Source: Rotaria sp. Silwood1
Lineage: Eukaryota; Rotifera; Eurotatoria; Philodinida; Philodinidae
NCBI GenBank assembly: GCA_905250075.1
Contig: CAJNOP010000105.1
Span: forward strand, 124,434-188,433
DNA length: 64,000 nucleotides
Direction of reading: 5' to 3'
Below, in pieces: positions 32,421-44,734 of this stretch. Position 1 is the first letter of the stretch. Each line of letters opens with the position of its first letter. Made by a program: the position numbers and the translations under genes. The notes under the pieces were generated by a model. It saw only the letters and a program-made list of their open reading frames with translations. It was not told where the DNA came from and searched no databases.

Positions 32421-35400
32421 TGTTCAGCTTATTATTATGTATACATAGGTATCGGTTGGAAAAACATCTTTCTTATATATAGATTCAGGTTAGTTTATTT
32501 ATTTTCTTCCGCCAATGTGAATAAGTGTGAAAAAGTGTCTCACTTCCTTCGTTCGTCATGTGTGACCAAAATACATACAATTCTATTAAATGACCTATAG
32601 AATCAAAAGTAAATTTGCCCTCTGGGAGAAATCTTTTGACGCACATCCTTCTTGGTTTCTTCCTACTATTACTTATTGACATGTGAGACACACACCCATA
32701 TGTGTTATGCATGCGTATATACAATAAAATGCAAAAGTCTTTGCTCTTCGCATAATGACAATTGCTAAATGTATATCTCCGAAAGTTTCTAAAGAGATTG
32801 ATTTCGAGATTCTTTTCAGAAGTTGAGGAAAGATCTATATAAAGCTTTGTAAACTGAACTTTGTCTTTAACATTCTTAGGTTGGTAGACAATGTTTTGAC
32901 AATAAAATTCTACTACATCGGTAACGAAGCGATCAACTATTTAACACTACTAAAATAATGGTCATCGATCTTCTGGAATGATAACTCGTCTGATGAAGAT
33001 CTCCATTCAGATTGTCCAAATACAATGTTGCCGAGATCAACGAGCACTGTAAACTTAAGAATAGACGTTATAATAGCTGAAGTCGTCAAATTACTGCTGA
33101 TGACGACAAGGCACCTGGGAATCGGATTTGACGAAACAATAAGACGCAAGCGAAAGAAGTGTTGCCAAAACTGCTTCAGAACTGAGATCGAAATTAGTTC
33201 TGATGAAAGGTAAAGTTGTACCTCAAAGGAATGGATTACACAAGTACTTTGCTCTATGCGACGTCATTATTGACACAGAAGCAGAAAGATGATTATAATC
33301 AAAGAACATTCATAGACGAGATTTGCTACCTGTTGTTTGGAAACACCTTTACTCGATGGTCAATGAATTTAAAAGCTCAGTGCACGAGTGTTCCGAAGAT
33401 CAGACAAAAGATCATCGGTTGTAATGACTTTAGTATCAAGTGCCTATGTAACCATTATTCGCTCAAGAGTATTATGGATGACTCTTACTACGTTCAAATT
33501 CATCAAAAGAACCTTATCAGTAATACCCGACACAATTCTGTCAATACCTGCAGCTTTGACAATACCATGAACCCAAAACCAGAAGTCCAGTGGCAAAGAA
33601 ATTCTTGTGCAAGGAAGTGAACAAAATTATCAACTGACCATCGAGCAGTCTCGATATTAACCCAGTGAAAAACCTTTGATCGATCATTGAGCATCGTGCC
33701 GAGAAACGAAAACCATCGAATCTCGATAAATTCGACACGTTTTGCATAAAGAATGAGACAAACTTCATTTGATCATTCTGAACCATACAGTCAAATCCTT
33801 TCAAGCACATTATTTAGTATTGATTGATTCGAATGCAGAGATGATCAGCTACTAATTGTAATACTTTTGTACCTTGTATCATGTCTTATTTGTACATATA
33901 TTTCGTTTCCATATTAATCATGTTCATCCTGAGAAATACTTGAAATACTGCGGACAAAGACTTTAACACGCTACTGTATACACTATATATATGTATGCAT
34001 ATATTGTATAAATATGTAAATATATAAATATATGTGGCTATGTATGAGTGTGCATGTCGAGAGTTCAAGAGAATTGACCTAGTAGGTTGATGGATTTTGT
34101 GAACTTTGGGATTCTTTGATCAAGTATATAATGCCTTCTCCTTATGAACAACGATTCATCCAAAGGGTGCAATCAGAGCTTTCGTATCTATTTTGAATCG
34201 ATTTCACGCATCCTTTTACCAGTCTTCCTTGAAATTTCAGTATTTTTCTTGTGTTCGCATGTCCTCTCTCGCTTCAAAGATTCTGAAATTCGCCACAACT
34301 TGTTGAATAGTAACCAACAAAACTTATATTATTGTAGAAATGACTAGCTCAATGTCAACACTTCCATTTCCAAATTCTGTAGTTCAACATTAAATTCATG
34401 GAAATTAAACCAATCAAACTTCCATTCTGTTCAAGGGTGATTATTTGAATGAAGGCATTGGTCATCATATTCACATAAAAGATAAATAGTTATTTCATGT
34501 TCTGGATGGCAGAATCCAGTTAATAGTGAATGGCACACAATTCTGCGCTTCGACTGCTGATTATACTTATGTACTTCACAATGTACCATAAGGTATTCGA
34601 TCGTATAATCCAACGAATACTGCAAGAAGAGTCAGAATTTGGATCGCGTTACTTCCGTCTGAACTTGAGAATTTTCTCGATGAAATAGCTGTGCTATACA
34701 ATTAAGATCGACGAAGTCAAATAGCATTCGATATTATTTCTAAAAAAATATGGCATCATTGATTTAGCTCCAGTTCAATTGAGAGAACTCAGTTGTTTTG
34801 ACAATATTTCTAGCCAATAAATATCAAATATTCTAAGTAGTTTTCATATTTTTAGTCCTGTTGAAATATTTTCTCGAATAAATTGTCTCGAATTCATTTG
34901 TTTACATACAATATGTATTCACTGTTATTCCTTTTGATCGTCTCTTATGTAAAAAATTTCATCAATTTTCTGTGTCGACAATAATTTTTGTTCATTTATT
35001 TCCAAAAATCTCGAAGGAGTCATGCACAGATGAATACTATTCTCGATGCAACAAGAAACGATATATTTTAATGGTTAACATTAATGTATTGTATACGCCA
35101 GTCAATCATTTGTAGGCTTCTTTCATTCTCCTAACATCTCCATATTAGGAAAAGGAAGCAATCCACGTAGTGCTCTTACTTCTCTAATGCTGATTCACAA
35201 TACTGTAGCTTGATAGAAAACGATTCGTAACTTTACGGTCTAAGCAATTGATAGGTTTTTGATTCTCTCCCAAGCACCTGCTTCGAACAACTGATTGAAA
35301 AGCCGATAAATTGAAGAAAAAGAGAACATATCAAGAACTAAACATCAGTAACTCAATGCATATCTTACTACTCGGATTACTATTTCCCATAAAACATTAT

Positions 35401-35600
35401 TTAAACAATAGGACTATTATTCTTAGTTCATTAACAAGAAAATCACTATCCAAACATAGCACCTAAATGAACTCGTATCCTCTAAAAGCTCTATATCTAT
35501 TTGAGTATTATCTGTGTGTGAGCTTTACTCGCCACTGTTTGAAGCAAAGTTCGGAACTGTTCTCAAGATTTTCTTTCACTTCATTGCAATCGCATACATA
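32421..35600. other. Long stretch without a supported gene
   Basis: Several medium open frames occur on both strands between 32.9 and 33.8 kb and near 34.1-34.6 kb (for example a 134-codon frame at 33216-33620). None has a recognisable domain, several start with non-ATG codons, and opposing frames overlap. The base composition at 33.0-33.8 kb is less AT-rich than the surroundings, so it may be decayed coding sequence. A TA/TG microsatellite lies at about 33980-34050. Confidence 0.4.
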
Positions 35601-35704
35601 GTGTGTGTGAGCGTGTGAGTGAAAAGAAGAACTCCACAGACACCACTGAACGCACAGCCGACATGAATACACTCACATTCATCCTAACACCCCACGCCTA
35701 CATC
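35601..35704. repeat. Degenerate telomere-like pair (G tract 35601-35620, C tract 35672-35704)
   Basis: GTGTGTGTGAGCGTGTGAGT is followed about 50 bases later by CACTCACATTC and CACCCCACGCCTACAT. More decayed than the other pairs, but the same polarity. Confidence 0.5.
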
Positions 35705-35865
35705 TCGACTGAAGAGATTGTGAAACGTTGAAAGACGTTATAAGAACTGTCTGGAAGATTCCGCTGAACAATTTGTTTGGAAAAGCGAGAATAGAACAAA
35801 GAAAATGGAGACGAAAGCAATACATTTTTCATACCGCTTACTATTTTTTTTCTTTATTAGTATAG

Positions 35866-36225
35866 ATCTAAATATAAAAAAATCAGTTTTCTCTTCAAGG
35901 TGTGTAACGTTCCATTAGTATCTAATTAATATGAACATAAATAGAAAAAGAGTGAAATATTAGTTTTTTTACTGGGTGTATAAGTTATCATTTGTGTTTT
36001 ATCAATATGAATCTAAACATAAAAAAGAAAATATTTCTTTTCTCTTTAAGGTGTGTAACTTGCCATTTGTATCTGATCGATCTCAACATAAATAAAAAAA
36101 GAAGGAAGTACTAGTTTTTTTTATGGGATGTATAATTTGTTATTTGTGTTTTATCTGTCTGGATCTAAATATAAAAAAAGAAAATATTAGTTTTCTATTG
36201 ACGGATAGGTGTGTTGAGATCGATA
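35866..36225. repeat. Tandem repeat of about 75 bp, alternating A-B-A-B-A units
   Basis: Five copies begin near 35866, 35934, 36008, 36082 and 36161, each opening with a (G/C)NNCTAAAYATAAAAAA-like block. Copies 1 and 3 share CTCTTYAAGGTGTGTAAC. Copies 2 and 4 share TTTGTGTTTTATC and a GGGNTGTATAA variant. The real period is therefore a dimer of about 148 bp. Confidence 0.65.
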
Positions 36226-36295
36226 TAGAAATTTTCAGTTTTCACACCCATATCCACATCCACACCTACAATCTCACCATATCACACACCTATAA
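36203..36295. repeat. Telomere-like C tract with a weak G partner
   Basis: CACACCCATATCCACATCC and following CCACACCTAC-type sequence lie at 36242-36270. GGATAGGTGTGTTGAGATCG, about 25 bases upstream, is a weak G-rich partner at the end of the tandem repeat. Confidence 0.55.
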
Positions 36296-38637
36296 AGGTT
36301 ACTTATCAAACGAAATATCACGCCTCTCCATGTAGAAATATCTGTTTCACATTTACTATGCGTAATCTATGACGCATACTTCCATCATTTGCTATCCTTA
36401 GGCACTTCCTAAATGAAATATTGAAAAAGGCTTGATGACATGCTTCAAAACGACATATCGTACTATTTTTCAGAGAAATCGCTACTCCATACTTTTTTCA
36501 ACGGATATGACAATCAGCATCAAGACAATGTATTCGGAAAATCTTCTCAGAATACTATAGTCCAGGAGAGATTGCTTGTGTATGTCGAACATTGTTCTGA
36601 TATCCAAGAGACATCGGTAAGACATCGTCTCCATCAGAAACGCGTTTTCAGTCAGAGACGACGATGTAATATTGGCATTCATGAAATATTCCAGAACATT
36701 TCATGGATATCAGAATGCCCACAGCTAGGAAGTAATGATTTCTACTAGCTTACGATGTCTTGAGCACAGAAATCGCGGGAAAGATCTCATGAATGCTGAA
36801 CACTATATCCGTTGAAAATCATGTGAAATAACGATTTCTGCTGATAAATGACAGGACAGTCCATTTGGGGGGATATTACCAACTATTGGTATGGATTATT
36901 TTGTTTTTTCTGTGCCAGTCTCCTTGCTTTAATCTGATTCAGCTATATTGGTATACTTCTACTTTACTGTATTGGTATTTTCTAGTACATTGGTGTATGT
37001 ATACCGTAACTATGTTTAGATAAAGAGAATTCAGATTGGTGTCACAAGTAGTAGAGACTGCCAGCTTACTCGTGTCACCAACAAGTTTGAGAATATAAGG
37101 TCTAAAGGAGCAAAATCTCGAGTTACGACATATCAAACGAACGAAATTCGAAAAATATTGATTATATGCGAAATTGAGATATAGATTAGAATACATTGAT
37201 GAAGAGCTTGATGATGTGAGTATGGGTGTTGCTAGCGGATAGTCAACAACTCTCACTACTATGAAGATATAAACTGCATTCTCTATCTAGACCAGCGTTC
37301 TGATAGCATCATTTTTTTTTCTATAGGCTGTCTCTTTCAACTTTGGCTGAAACATAAATTGAGAGATCTGTCTCGTTTTATGTTCCATCCATGATATTAG
37401 GTCTCTGTGTGTTCTTCTAGTGCCGCTCGATATCTCATATGATATTTTATGCAAAATAGTCACTTAAATTTAGTGTTTTTCATTTTAGATCATTGTTACA
37501 TAAACTTCAATTCAATGAATATTCTCCTAATATGGACGCTGCTACTATTGCAGTTGACGGTAACTCTATAGACTTCATCTTTTCATTAGGATTCCAGAAT
37601 TTCTTGTACATGGAACAGTCAGAATGATGAGATATTGTAGAATCCAAGGGCTTTTAAAAGTCTGTTTTGTAGTACCATGGATTATTTCATCGCTGTATTT
37701 TCTGGAAGTCTTTTGTGAATTTTTGACTTCATCTGCTCCAAGATACGGAAAATTACGCATCACGTCAAGTTTTGTTCAGAATCTTAGTCAAAAAGTGAAT
37801 ATCTGCCTCATCGATTCAGATGGATTAGCTAAATTATTTTGAAGTATAAAAATAATGATTTAGTTTGCCTGATTCAAGATTTTGATGATGAGAACATTTT
37901 GAACCCGTAGAATATACGGTTTTTGATGAATACTGTCTATCTAGATTGAGAGTTCCATACTTAGTTCGAAGTTGTACTGTAGCAATTCAAATTCAAAATT
38001 TCTTTAGGAAAGACTTGATATATTGGAACAGTTTAGAATCGTTGAAAAAAACGAAATTTTCAATGATTGAAAAGCATGCTAAAATGTTATTCGTCTTTCT
38101 CAAAGTGATCGATGAGATCTATTTGAAATGATTGGTTCTTTGTCGTTTCTTACTCTATTTTGGCAGCTTCTTGGCGGTTCCTAGCTTTTTGAATGTCTTT
38201 GGTTGATATCTATCCGAATACGCTTGAAACCGAACAAGAAACTCTCAAAACTAACGACAACGAATGAATCAAGTAGGCGTATATACCATGAAGCAATGCT
38301 TCTCGTATGATCATTGATTTCATTTAGAATTTTAAGGCTAATCCATACTGAAACATGATACAACAAAAGTCAATCTGATTTCAGGTTATAATGCTCACTA
38401 TCTTTCTATTATTTTAATAAACGTCAAGACTTTCAAACACGTTGCGACGAAAATACCGACAGTTGTGTTAAGTTTTTCTCTTCCGAATGAGACTTGTGCA
38501 AAGCTATTCAGTAAAAGACATTCTCTTGACTGGAAATCTAGGTTCATACAGAACAAAATATTTTTTTTTGTTTGCAAGATGGAGGAAAACATCAAATAGA
38601 AATGGCTAAGATTAATTTCTTATAGGTGCCAGACATA
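36296..38637. other. Long stretch without a supported gene
   Basis: Short frames of 60-105 codons on both strands (for example 36440-36748 plus, 36939-37256 minus) are unrecognised and overlap each other. A weak GAGTATGGGTGTTG tract lies near 37218. An acceptor-like TTCTTATAG at about 38617-38625 sits 12 bases before the next start codon, so a non-coding or short 5' exon of the dehydratase gene may lie here. Confidence 0.4.
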
Positions 38638-40875
38638 ATGGGAACTTCTTTTAGTCAATTAAATAGTGATTATGGAAGTTACAATCCGTTTTTTGAGAAG
38701 AAAGTGATCGAAGAACATCGTCCAGATGGGTACTGGATTGAAGCTTTTCAAGTAGACAATCAAACTCTTATTGGACTGATAGGATATGGAATTAAAAGTG
38801 GAGAGATAAAGTTTTATCCAAATCCATCCACAACTACAGAACCAGGAAACGGTACTCTTATTCAAAAGCTAAATAGTCCTGTAGGCATGGATCAAGCTGA
38901 CATATCAGGGGATGGCATGAATGACATAATTATCTGTTTCCAATATGGTAATACTACGTTAGACAGCGATCCTGAAGGAGGAAAGATCGTATGGTTGGAA
39001 AATCCTGGACAGAATATCGATAAAAAACTATGGAAAATGCATTATGTTGGAAAATCTCCAACTATGCATAGACTTAAAGTTGGTCATTTTACGCAAAAAG
39101 AACGTTGGGAGATTTTAGGGTTGCCTGTTATCGGCAAGCCTCATGATTTATTCTCAGCAGTGCCTATACTATTATTTCGACAACCTGATAACTTATTCAA
39201 TGCTACAGAATGGCCATATGAAATAATTAATCAGCAATTTTTCCATATAATTCATGATACAAAACGATTTAATGTTGACGAATTTGATAGTCTACTTATT
39301 GCATCAAGCGAAGGTATTAATTGGCTTTATTTTAATCAGAAATTAAACCAATGGATAATAGAGAATATTGGAGATGGTGAACAGAAACAACAACAAATAG
39401 CTTTCTACGGCAGTGGCGGCATCGATTTAGGACGAGTTGAAAACGATTCTTTTGCTTATATGCCGGCCATCGAACCTTTTCATGGAAGTGTGATTTCGGT
39501 CTACATCAAAACCATGAAGAATTCTTTGAAACAAAATCAATGGAAAAGATATGTGCTAGATGTTTTTGGTTATCCTAATGAAAATAGTGAAAGTCCAAGT
39601 CATCATCTCATTTGTGCTGATTTTGACAAAGATGGAGACGATGAATTCTTAGTTGGACTTCGTGGACCATCTCCGACTAAAGGTGTCTACTTTTATAAGC
39701 CAATTGATCTTTCTCGTGGTTTATTTGCTAAATGGAAAGTTAGCGATGACTCAGCTGCCAGAATTACTGTTGCCGACTTTGACAATGATGGTCTTCTTGA
39801 CTTTGCAACCACTAGCTATAGTGTCCCCGGTTATTATACAGAAGAAAACCCTTCTATTCACATCTTTTACAATCGATTCGCTCAGAAGAAGCCACAAGCT
39901 AAAAAAGAAATACAAGTTATGAAACAAAATGAAGATCTTTTGTTCAAGGTTTCAAGACCAAGGAAAGCATTACAATATCAAGCAGTACCTTTTATTACAA
40001 TAGATGGAATAACTTTATCACTAGAAATTGTACCACCTCATAGCTCACGTTTAGTGGACAAAAAAACTTATATCAAAGTTCTTTCTGGAGTTATAATGTG
40101 GACGGATTCTTCGAAAAACTCCTATCAATCCATCAACCACTCGCGCACATTCTTTTGTGAACGAAGAACTGTTGCGCCTCTTGAGATACACAGTGATAAT
40201 GACCGAATAACAACTGGAAGTGAAGGTGCTCTTTTGATTGTATTCAAAGCACGTGATGACATCAATGGAATTCATCGAATCGATGATATTAAAAAAGTTA
40301 TGATCAAGAACTCATTACCGGAATACTATCCTGAGGAAACTCGTCAACTTGATTTTCAATTTGTCCGATATGATCAATATGACACGAGGTTACAGTTCAA
40401 AGATCTTGAATTTTACAATCTGAAAGGTTTCAGGATAAACTTTGCTGATAACGACGAACATCTTTGCTATATGCAACTATGGGCTGCTGGGCAAGGTGTT
40501 AATGCTGGTGTACACAATCATGCGACAGATTCCTTCTGTGAAATCCATGTCTGTATTATTAACGGAAGTGGACAAGGCGGTATGCACTATCTCAATAGCT
40601 CCAAAGATGTTTATGATCCACTCACTACACCAGATTCAGCATTCAAAAAGCTAGCATTACCATCGTTTTATGAACACGGTCCTCTATGGGATATCGATGC
40701 TCAAAACAAACCAGTTTTACGAAATGATGGTACTGTAGTTTATCCTTGGCATAAATGGCACTCTGGCATAGATAAATCGGTCAACCAATCATTTGATGTT
40801 TGGATGGTTTTTGAATTCAATAGTGAACTGTCAACACTACCTATCCAAATGAATGAAAATAAACATTCACTCTAA
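38638..40875 (+). CDS. Aldos-2-ulose dehydratase/isomerase-like enzyme (beta-propeller plus cupin), fungal type
   Basis: A 745-residue single-exon protein. The N-terminal two thirds form an FG-GAP/VCBS-type beta-propeller with Ca-binding loops ADISGDGMND (near 90), ADFDKDGDDE (near 330) and ADFDNDGLLD (near 383). The C-terminal third is cupin-like, with a His cluster GVHNHATDSFCEIHV near 626 that can hold a metal. This order, together with the RPDGYWIEAF and SPTMHRLKVGHFT blocks, is characteristic of fungal aldos-2-ulose dehydratase (AUDH). That enzyme converts 1,5-anhydro-D-fructose and glucosone to pyrone products such as ascopyrone M, microthecin and cortalcerone. Start: ATG at 38638, about 29 residues before RPDGYW, which fits the family; the frame continues four codons upstream from a GTG just after an acceptor-like TATAG. 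No signal peptide is visible. Occurrence in an animal implies transfer from a fungus (inference). Confidence 0.85.
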   Translation: MGTSFSQLNSDYGSYNPFFEKKVIEEHRPDGYWIEAFQVDNQTLIGLIGYGIKSGEIKFYPNPSTTTEPGNGTLIQKLNSPVGMDQADISGDGMNDIIICFQYGNTTLDSDPEGGKIVWLENPGQNIDKKLWKMHYVGKSPTMHRLKVGHFTQKERWEILGLPVIGKPHDLFSAVPILLFRQPDNLFNATEWPYEIINQQFFHIIHDTKRFNVDEFDSLLIASSEGINWLYFNQKLNQWIIENIGDGEQKQQQIAFYGSGGIDLGRVENDSFAYMPAIEPFHGSVISVYIKTMKNSLKQNQWKRYVLDVFGYPNENSESPSHHLICADFDKDGDDEFLVGLRGPSPTKGVYFYKPIDLSRGLFAKWKVSDDSAARITVADFDNDGLLDFATTSYSVPGYYTEENPSIHIFYNRFAQKKPQAKKEIQVMKQNEDLLFKVSRPRKALQYQAVPFITIDGITLSLEIVPPHSSRLVDKKTYIKVLSGVIMWTDSSKNSYQSINHSRTFFCERRTVAPLEIHSDNDRITTGSEGALLIVFKARDDINGIHRIDDIKKVMIKNSLPEYYPEETRQLDFQFVRYDQYDTRLQFKDLEFYNLKGFRINFADNDEHLCYMQLWAAGQGVNAGVHNHATDSFCEIHVCIINGSGQGGMHYLNSSKDVYDPLTTPDSAFKKLALPSFYEHGPLWDIDAQNKPVLRNDGTVVYPWHKWHSGIDKSVNQSFDVWMVFEFNSELSTLPIQMNENKHSL

Positions 40876-41395
40876 ACATATTAAACGCATTTATGATGAT
40901 GATTGTCGTTGACATGCATTACTGAGCTTCTATTTGAATTGTTGTGTTCAGTTTCTGCCTTTATAAGCTTTTTTAACTAAACATTTTTTATTACACATAT
41001 TTATTTCATTTTTTTGAATTATTCAAGAAAATCGTGGTTTAAGAATAAATAGAACTTTTCAACTGAAAGACGAAGAAAAAGAAAACATTTTAGCACGTCA
41101 ACGTTCTATATCAACAAAACAATATCGTCATAAATTTAACAGATTCAGATTCCATTGTTTCAGACAAATCAAATACTAATTTCTTAATCATTAACATTTC
41201 AAACAGTTATGGCACAAGATTGACGCATTTGTTTAAATGCTTTAGGGCTAATTTTTGTGAATATATTTATCAGTTATTATGGGTACTAGAAGGCGATGCA
41301 ATACTCGATTAATAATGCTATTTAAAGCCTGTGTTCCATATTCATAATAATTAAAATAGAACAATTTTTTATCATGTTTTTTTTTGCGAGGTAGA
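40876..41395. other. 3' flank of the dehydratase gene
   Basis: AT-rich; no gene. AATAAA near 41044 is a possible poly(A) signal. Confidence 0.4.
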
Positions 41396-42999
41396 ATGAA
41401 AATGATCGGAACAAAACATTCATATAACAAGTCTCATGATGAAAATAAAATGAGCTATGAAAGAATACTACTTGATGCAATGCAGTTAATTTTTGATTAT
41501 TGCATCAAACATTGTAAAGATCTCATGTTTTCTTGCATATCCAAACATCATCGAACCATTGATTTATTCAAATATTTCTATACAGGTCTTCTGGTTCATA
41601 TAAATTTATTCACTAATAAATGTCTTCAACCGTCGACGTTGACAATAAGCATTTTTTTGGTGAATGTTGTTCATCAATGAAGTATTTTTCTAATTGTGTT
41701 CACCATTTGTCACTACTCGAATGCACAGAGAGCAATATCTACAGTTAAAAATCGTATATAGAAAAGTTTAGCTTAGTACAATTCTTACATATCATTCAAT
41801 TTGCATCGAATGAAAACGAACCGTCAATGAACTATAGAAACATCGAAAGGCTTCGCGATTTGTTATTAAATAGTAATTTCAATGCACTCACCGCAGTAGA
41901 ATTGAATATAAAAGAGGGCATCGTTCTCGACAAACAATTATATTCGAAACAACATCTCAAACAACTAATCATTACACTACAGACAGTCGATGATCTATTT
42001 GTACTATTCGACAGTCTGGTGCCTAATTTAATCTTGCTTAGTGTTACTGTACGTCAATCTAACGAATGCGAACGATCACCGATACCACGAAATTGGTCAC
42101 GTCAATTTATGTTGCATTTGATTGAATTTCGAATAACGACCAATAAACAAGTGGCATATACATTTGATCATTTACGTGGAATTATTATGCCTCTAATTCA
42201 GCTCGAGAAATTCATAGTCGATGTAAAACAATCGATTAGTGACGATAAATAATTTGTAGAAAGCGAACAAATTGAAATATTAATTTCTCAATTTATGCCT
42301 CGACTTCGTCATTTTCATTGTTTCATACCAACAGTCAATAATATCAATATACAAGTAAATTATCCTATTATTCAAATATCAAATTTCATTTATAACAATG
42401 ATGTTTTTATCATAGGTTTTTTTTAGACTTTTATGACACTAAGTAAACGTTGGTTTTTAACATACAAATCGAACTTGAATAGTTTATATACACATTTTTA
42501 CATAATTTCATGGTCATTCGAACAACTTCACACAACAATGTTGGCGGATGATGGCACGACCAGTATCTGTCCAAATGTTCGATATCTAACTGTCAATGCA
42601 CCATGTACAAATTTATCACGACGTTTTCCAAACATTCACACGCTCAACGTTCTATCCAAATGTAATTTCTCTGATGATGATCATATTGAATATCGTCGAC
42701 TTATTCGCCATTTAAAAACAACCAATATCAATATAGTTCCTAATGTATTACATTTGATTTTGGAAAATAGACAAATTGATCCGTTGAATATTGTTAATAC
42801 ATTTGTAAAATACTTTCCCAATCTTCATTCGCTCAAAATTCAATTTAAAATAAATGCTAAATATTACAATTGTCTCAATGTGCTACTTGACAGTGTACAT
42901 TTGCCACATCTGTGGCTTTTCAAAATAAATTGGATCGATCGATTCAACTTTTGTCCGAATATTTTAGTATGGATAACTGCGAAGACACCTTTGAAATAG
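41396..42999 (+). pseudogene. Decayed LRR/F-box-like protein of a bdelloid multigene type
   Basis: Three open pieces read as one protein: a 41.4-41.7 kb piece (CIKHCKDLMFSCISKHHRT), a 41.76-42.25 kb piece (LRDLLLNSNFNALTAVEL, HLKQLIITLQTV), and a 42.43-43.0 kb piece (CPNVRYLTVN, FPNIHTLNVLSKC, FPNLHSLKIQF). The repeated hydrophobic pattern LxxLxI suggests leucine-rich repeats. A 72-base intron (42355-42426, GTAAAT...TTTTTTAG) keeps frame between pieces two and three. Lesions are a frame change between pieces one and two, a TAA near 41746 and a TAA at 42250-42252, beyond which coding similarity clearly continues. I infer a recent pseudogene. The F-box assignment is by resemblance only. If the stops are sequencing errors, it could be intact. 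Confidence 0.55.
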
Positions 43000-44734
43000 A
43001 AATCGACTCTATTTTACGGACACTGTGATGAAAAGGACTTCACTATTTGTCTGTAAAATAGTTTTGTAAAAAAAAAAAAAAAAAAAAAAACTCTTTACGT
43101 TGATTAGAACTGTTATTTATTCTACTTTTGCGTTGCATCTATTTCGTCATGTGTTCAATTATAAGTTGTATCTATCGATTGTTCGAACATAAATGTATCT
43201 GAATCAGTACGAAACACCACATATTACCAGAGATACTTTACTATTCAATTGACTAACTTTATTTCGACACATATTGCCGAAAAACCATTTTTGAAAATGG
43301 AACTATGGTCAAATCTTCTTAACAATTCTAGAAAACACAACTGGAGCCGATTGAGTATCAGTGAATCAGTCTGGCCAAGAGATTTACATGGCACGAATTT
43401 AAACTCTAAAGAAAATCAGCTGGCCAGACCTTATTTACGTGATTTTTTCTAAATCAAACTTTACCAAAAGTCCTGTTGAAAAATGTGAAAACTACGAACA
43501 CATATTTCATTGAATTATACAGAAAGAGAGTCTTAGAGTTAAAGAGGTATCGAATCGTATGGGACAAGTTTTTTGAACCAATTTTTTAAGGTTTTCAAGT
43601 ATAAGATGTGCACCCGAACTGTCATTGGAAGATCTACAAAACTACGCAAGCGTCAAATTTTTAAATTTTAACTATTCAGGAGTCATAGGTATTCTAGGTA
43701 AAAATTCTTTTTTTTTTATAAATTTGATTAAATAAAATTCAGAGAGAGTCTTAGGAGAATCCATAATATGAAATTCGATGAGTTTTCATTTTCTCTCTGT
43801 ATTGTTTTTATCAAAAATGATTCGAAAAATATCTACTCGCCTAGTTTTTTTTTGGAAATGGGCATTAGATATGTTTCTGTTTTTTCTGTAATAACAAAAA
43901 ATTTGCTTCATTCATTTATTGAATTGCATTTATTTGGATGATTATACGCTGAGTTATTCATTTCGAACTGTGCTCTTCTGTTATATCTGATATTCTAATA
44001 AACGACAAATAGTTTGTTGGATAAATAATTCCTAGCGACTATGTGAACCCTGTTGTTTGTATTCCTCTCGTTTGAGGTAATGTTGATGTTTTTACGATAA
44101 GCATCTGTTTCTATCGAACGATTGAATTCAAAAATTCAATTATGTTTCCAAGGAGAACCAGAATATAGTAATCATGAATCAATGGTGAAAATATCTGACA
44201 ACGTTTTCATAGACTATATTGATCAAGAACAATCATATAAGCAAGACATCAGATCAATTTGAGGTATTAAAATCAGTTCAAACGATACAAATTTGCTTCC
44301 TTCTCATAAACTGTGTCAGATTCGAAAAAATTCTTTTATTCTATAGATTGTTCAAGAAAAAAAAAGAAGTAAAATATATTTGTTACATACACACTTTGAA
44401 CAACAATAAACAAACTAACAGAACTGTAGAGTTGATTTCCACCAATGATGACACTTTCCTCTCTGACTCCTTTAGACCAACGCATGGTTCAATGATTACT
44501 ACAGTCAGTCACATAGGTATTAAAGGAAAAAAAGATCAATTCTTTGTTTCTAATTGAATTATTGTGATCATGAATTTATTCTATTTTTCGTATACTGATC
44601 TTGGTAAAATCCTTCGTTATCTACTCATTCCTTATTCCCCTGTACACAAAAAAACTATTCATGTGGTTTTGCAATAAAATATGTATTTTTTTCGTCAGAA
44701 GAACAACGTTCGTTCATAGCAAAGAAGCATGAAA
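43000..44734. other. Spacer with a 20-plus A homopolymer
   Basis: A run of more than 20 A residues at about 43069-43090, 70 bases beyond the pseudogene stop, may be a retro-insertion scar or slippage. A 67-codon frame (43249-43452) and a 112-codon frame (44219-44557) have no recognisable domain. Confidence 0.4.

Noticed and set aside
33025-33810. Cluster of medium frames on both strands
   Set aside because: Frames overlap in opposing directions, start at mixed codons and show no motif. Decayed coding sequence is possible but I could not identify any family.
43069-43090. Poly-A run as proof that the upstream LRR-like gene is a retrocopy
   Set aside because: The pseudogene appears to keep an intron, and no target duplication is seen, so the run may be slippage.
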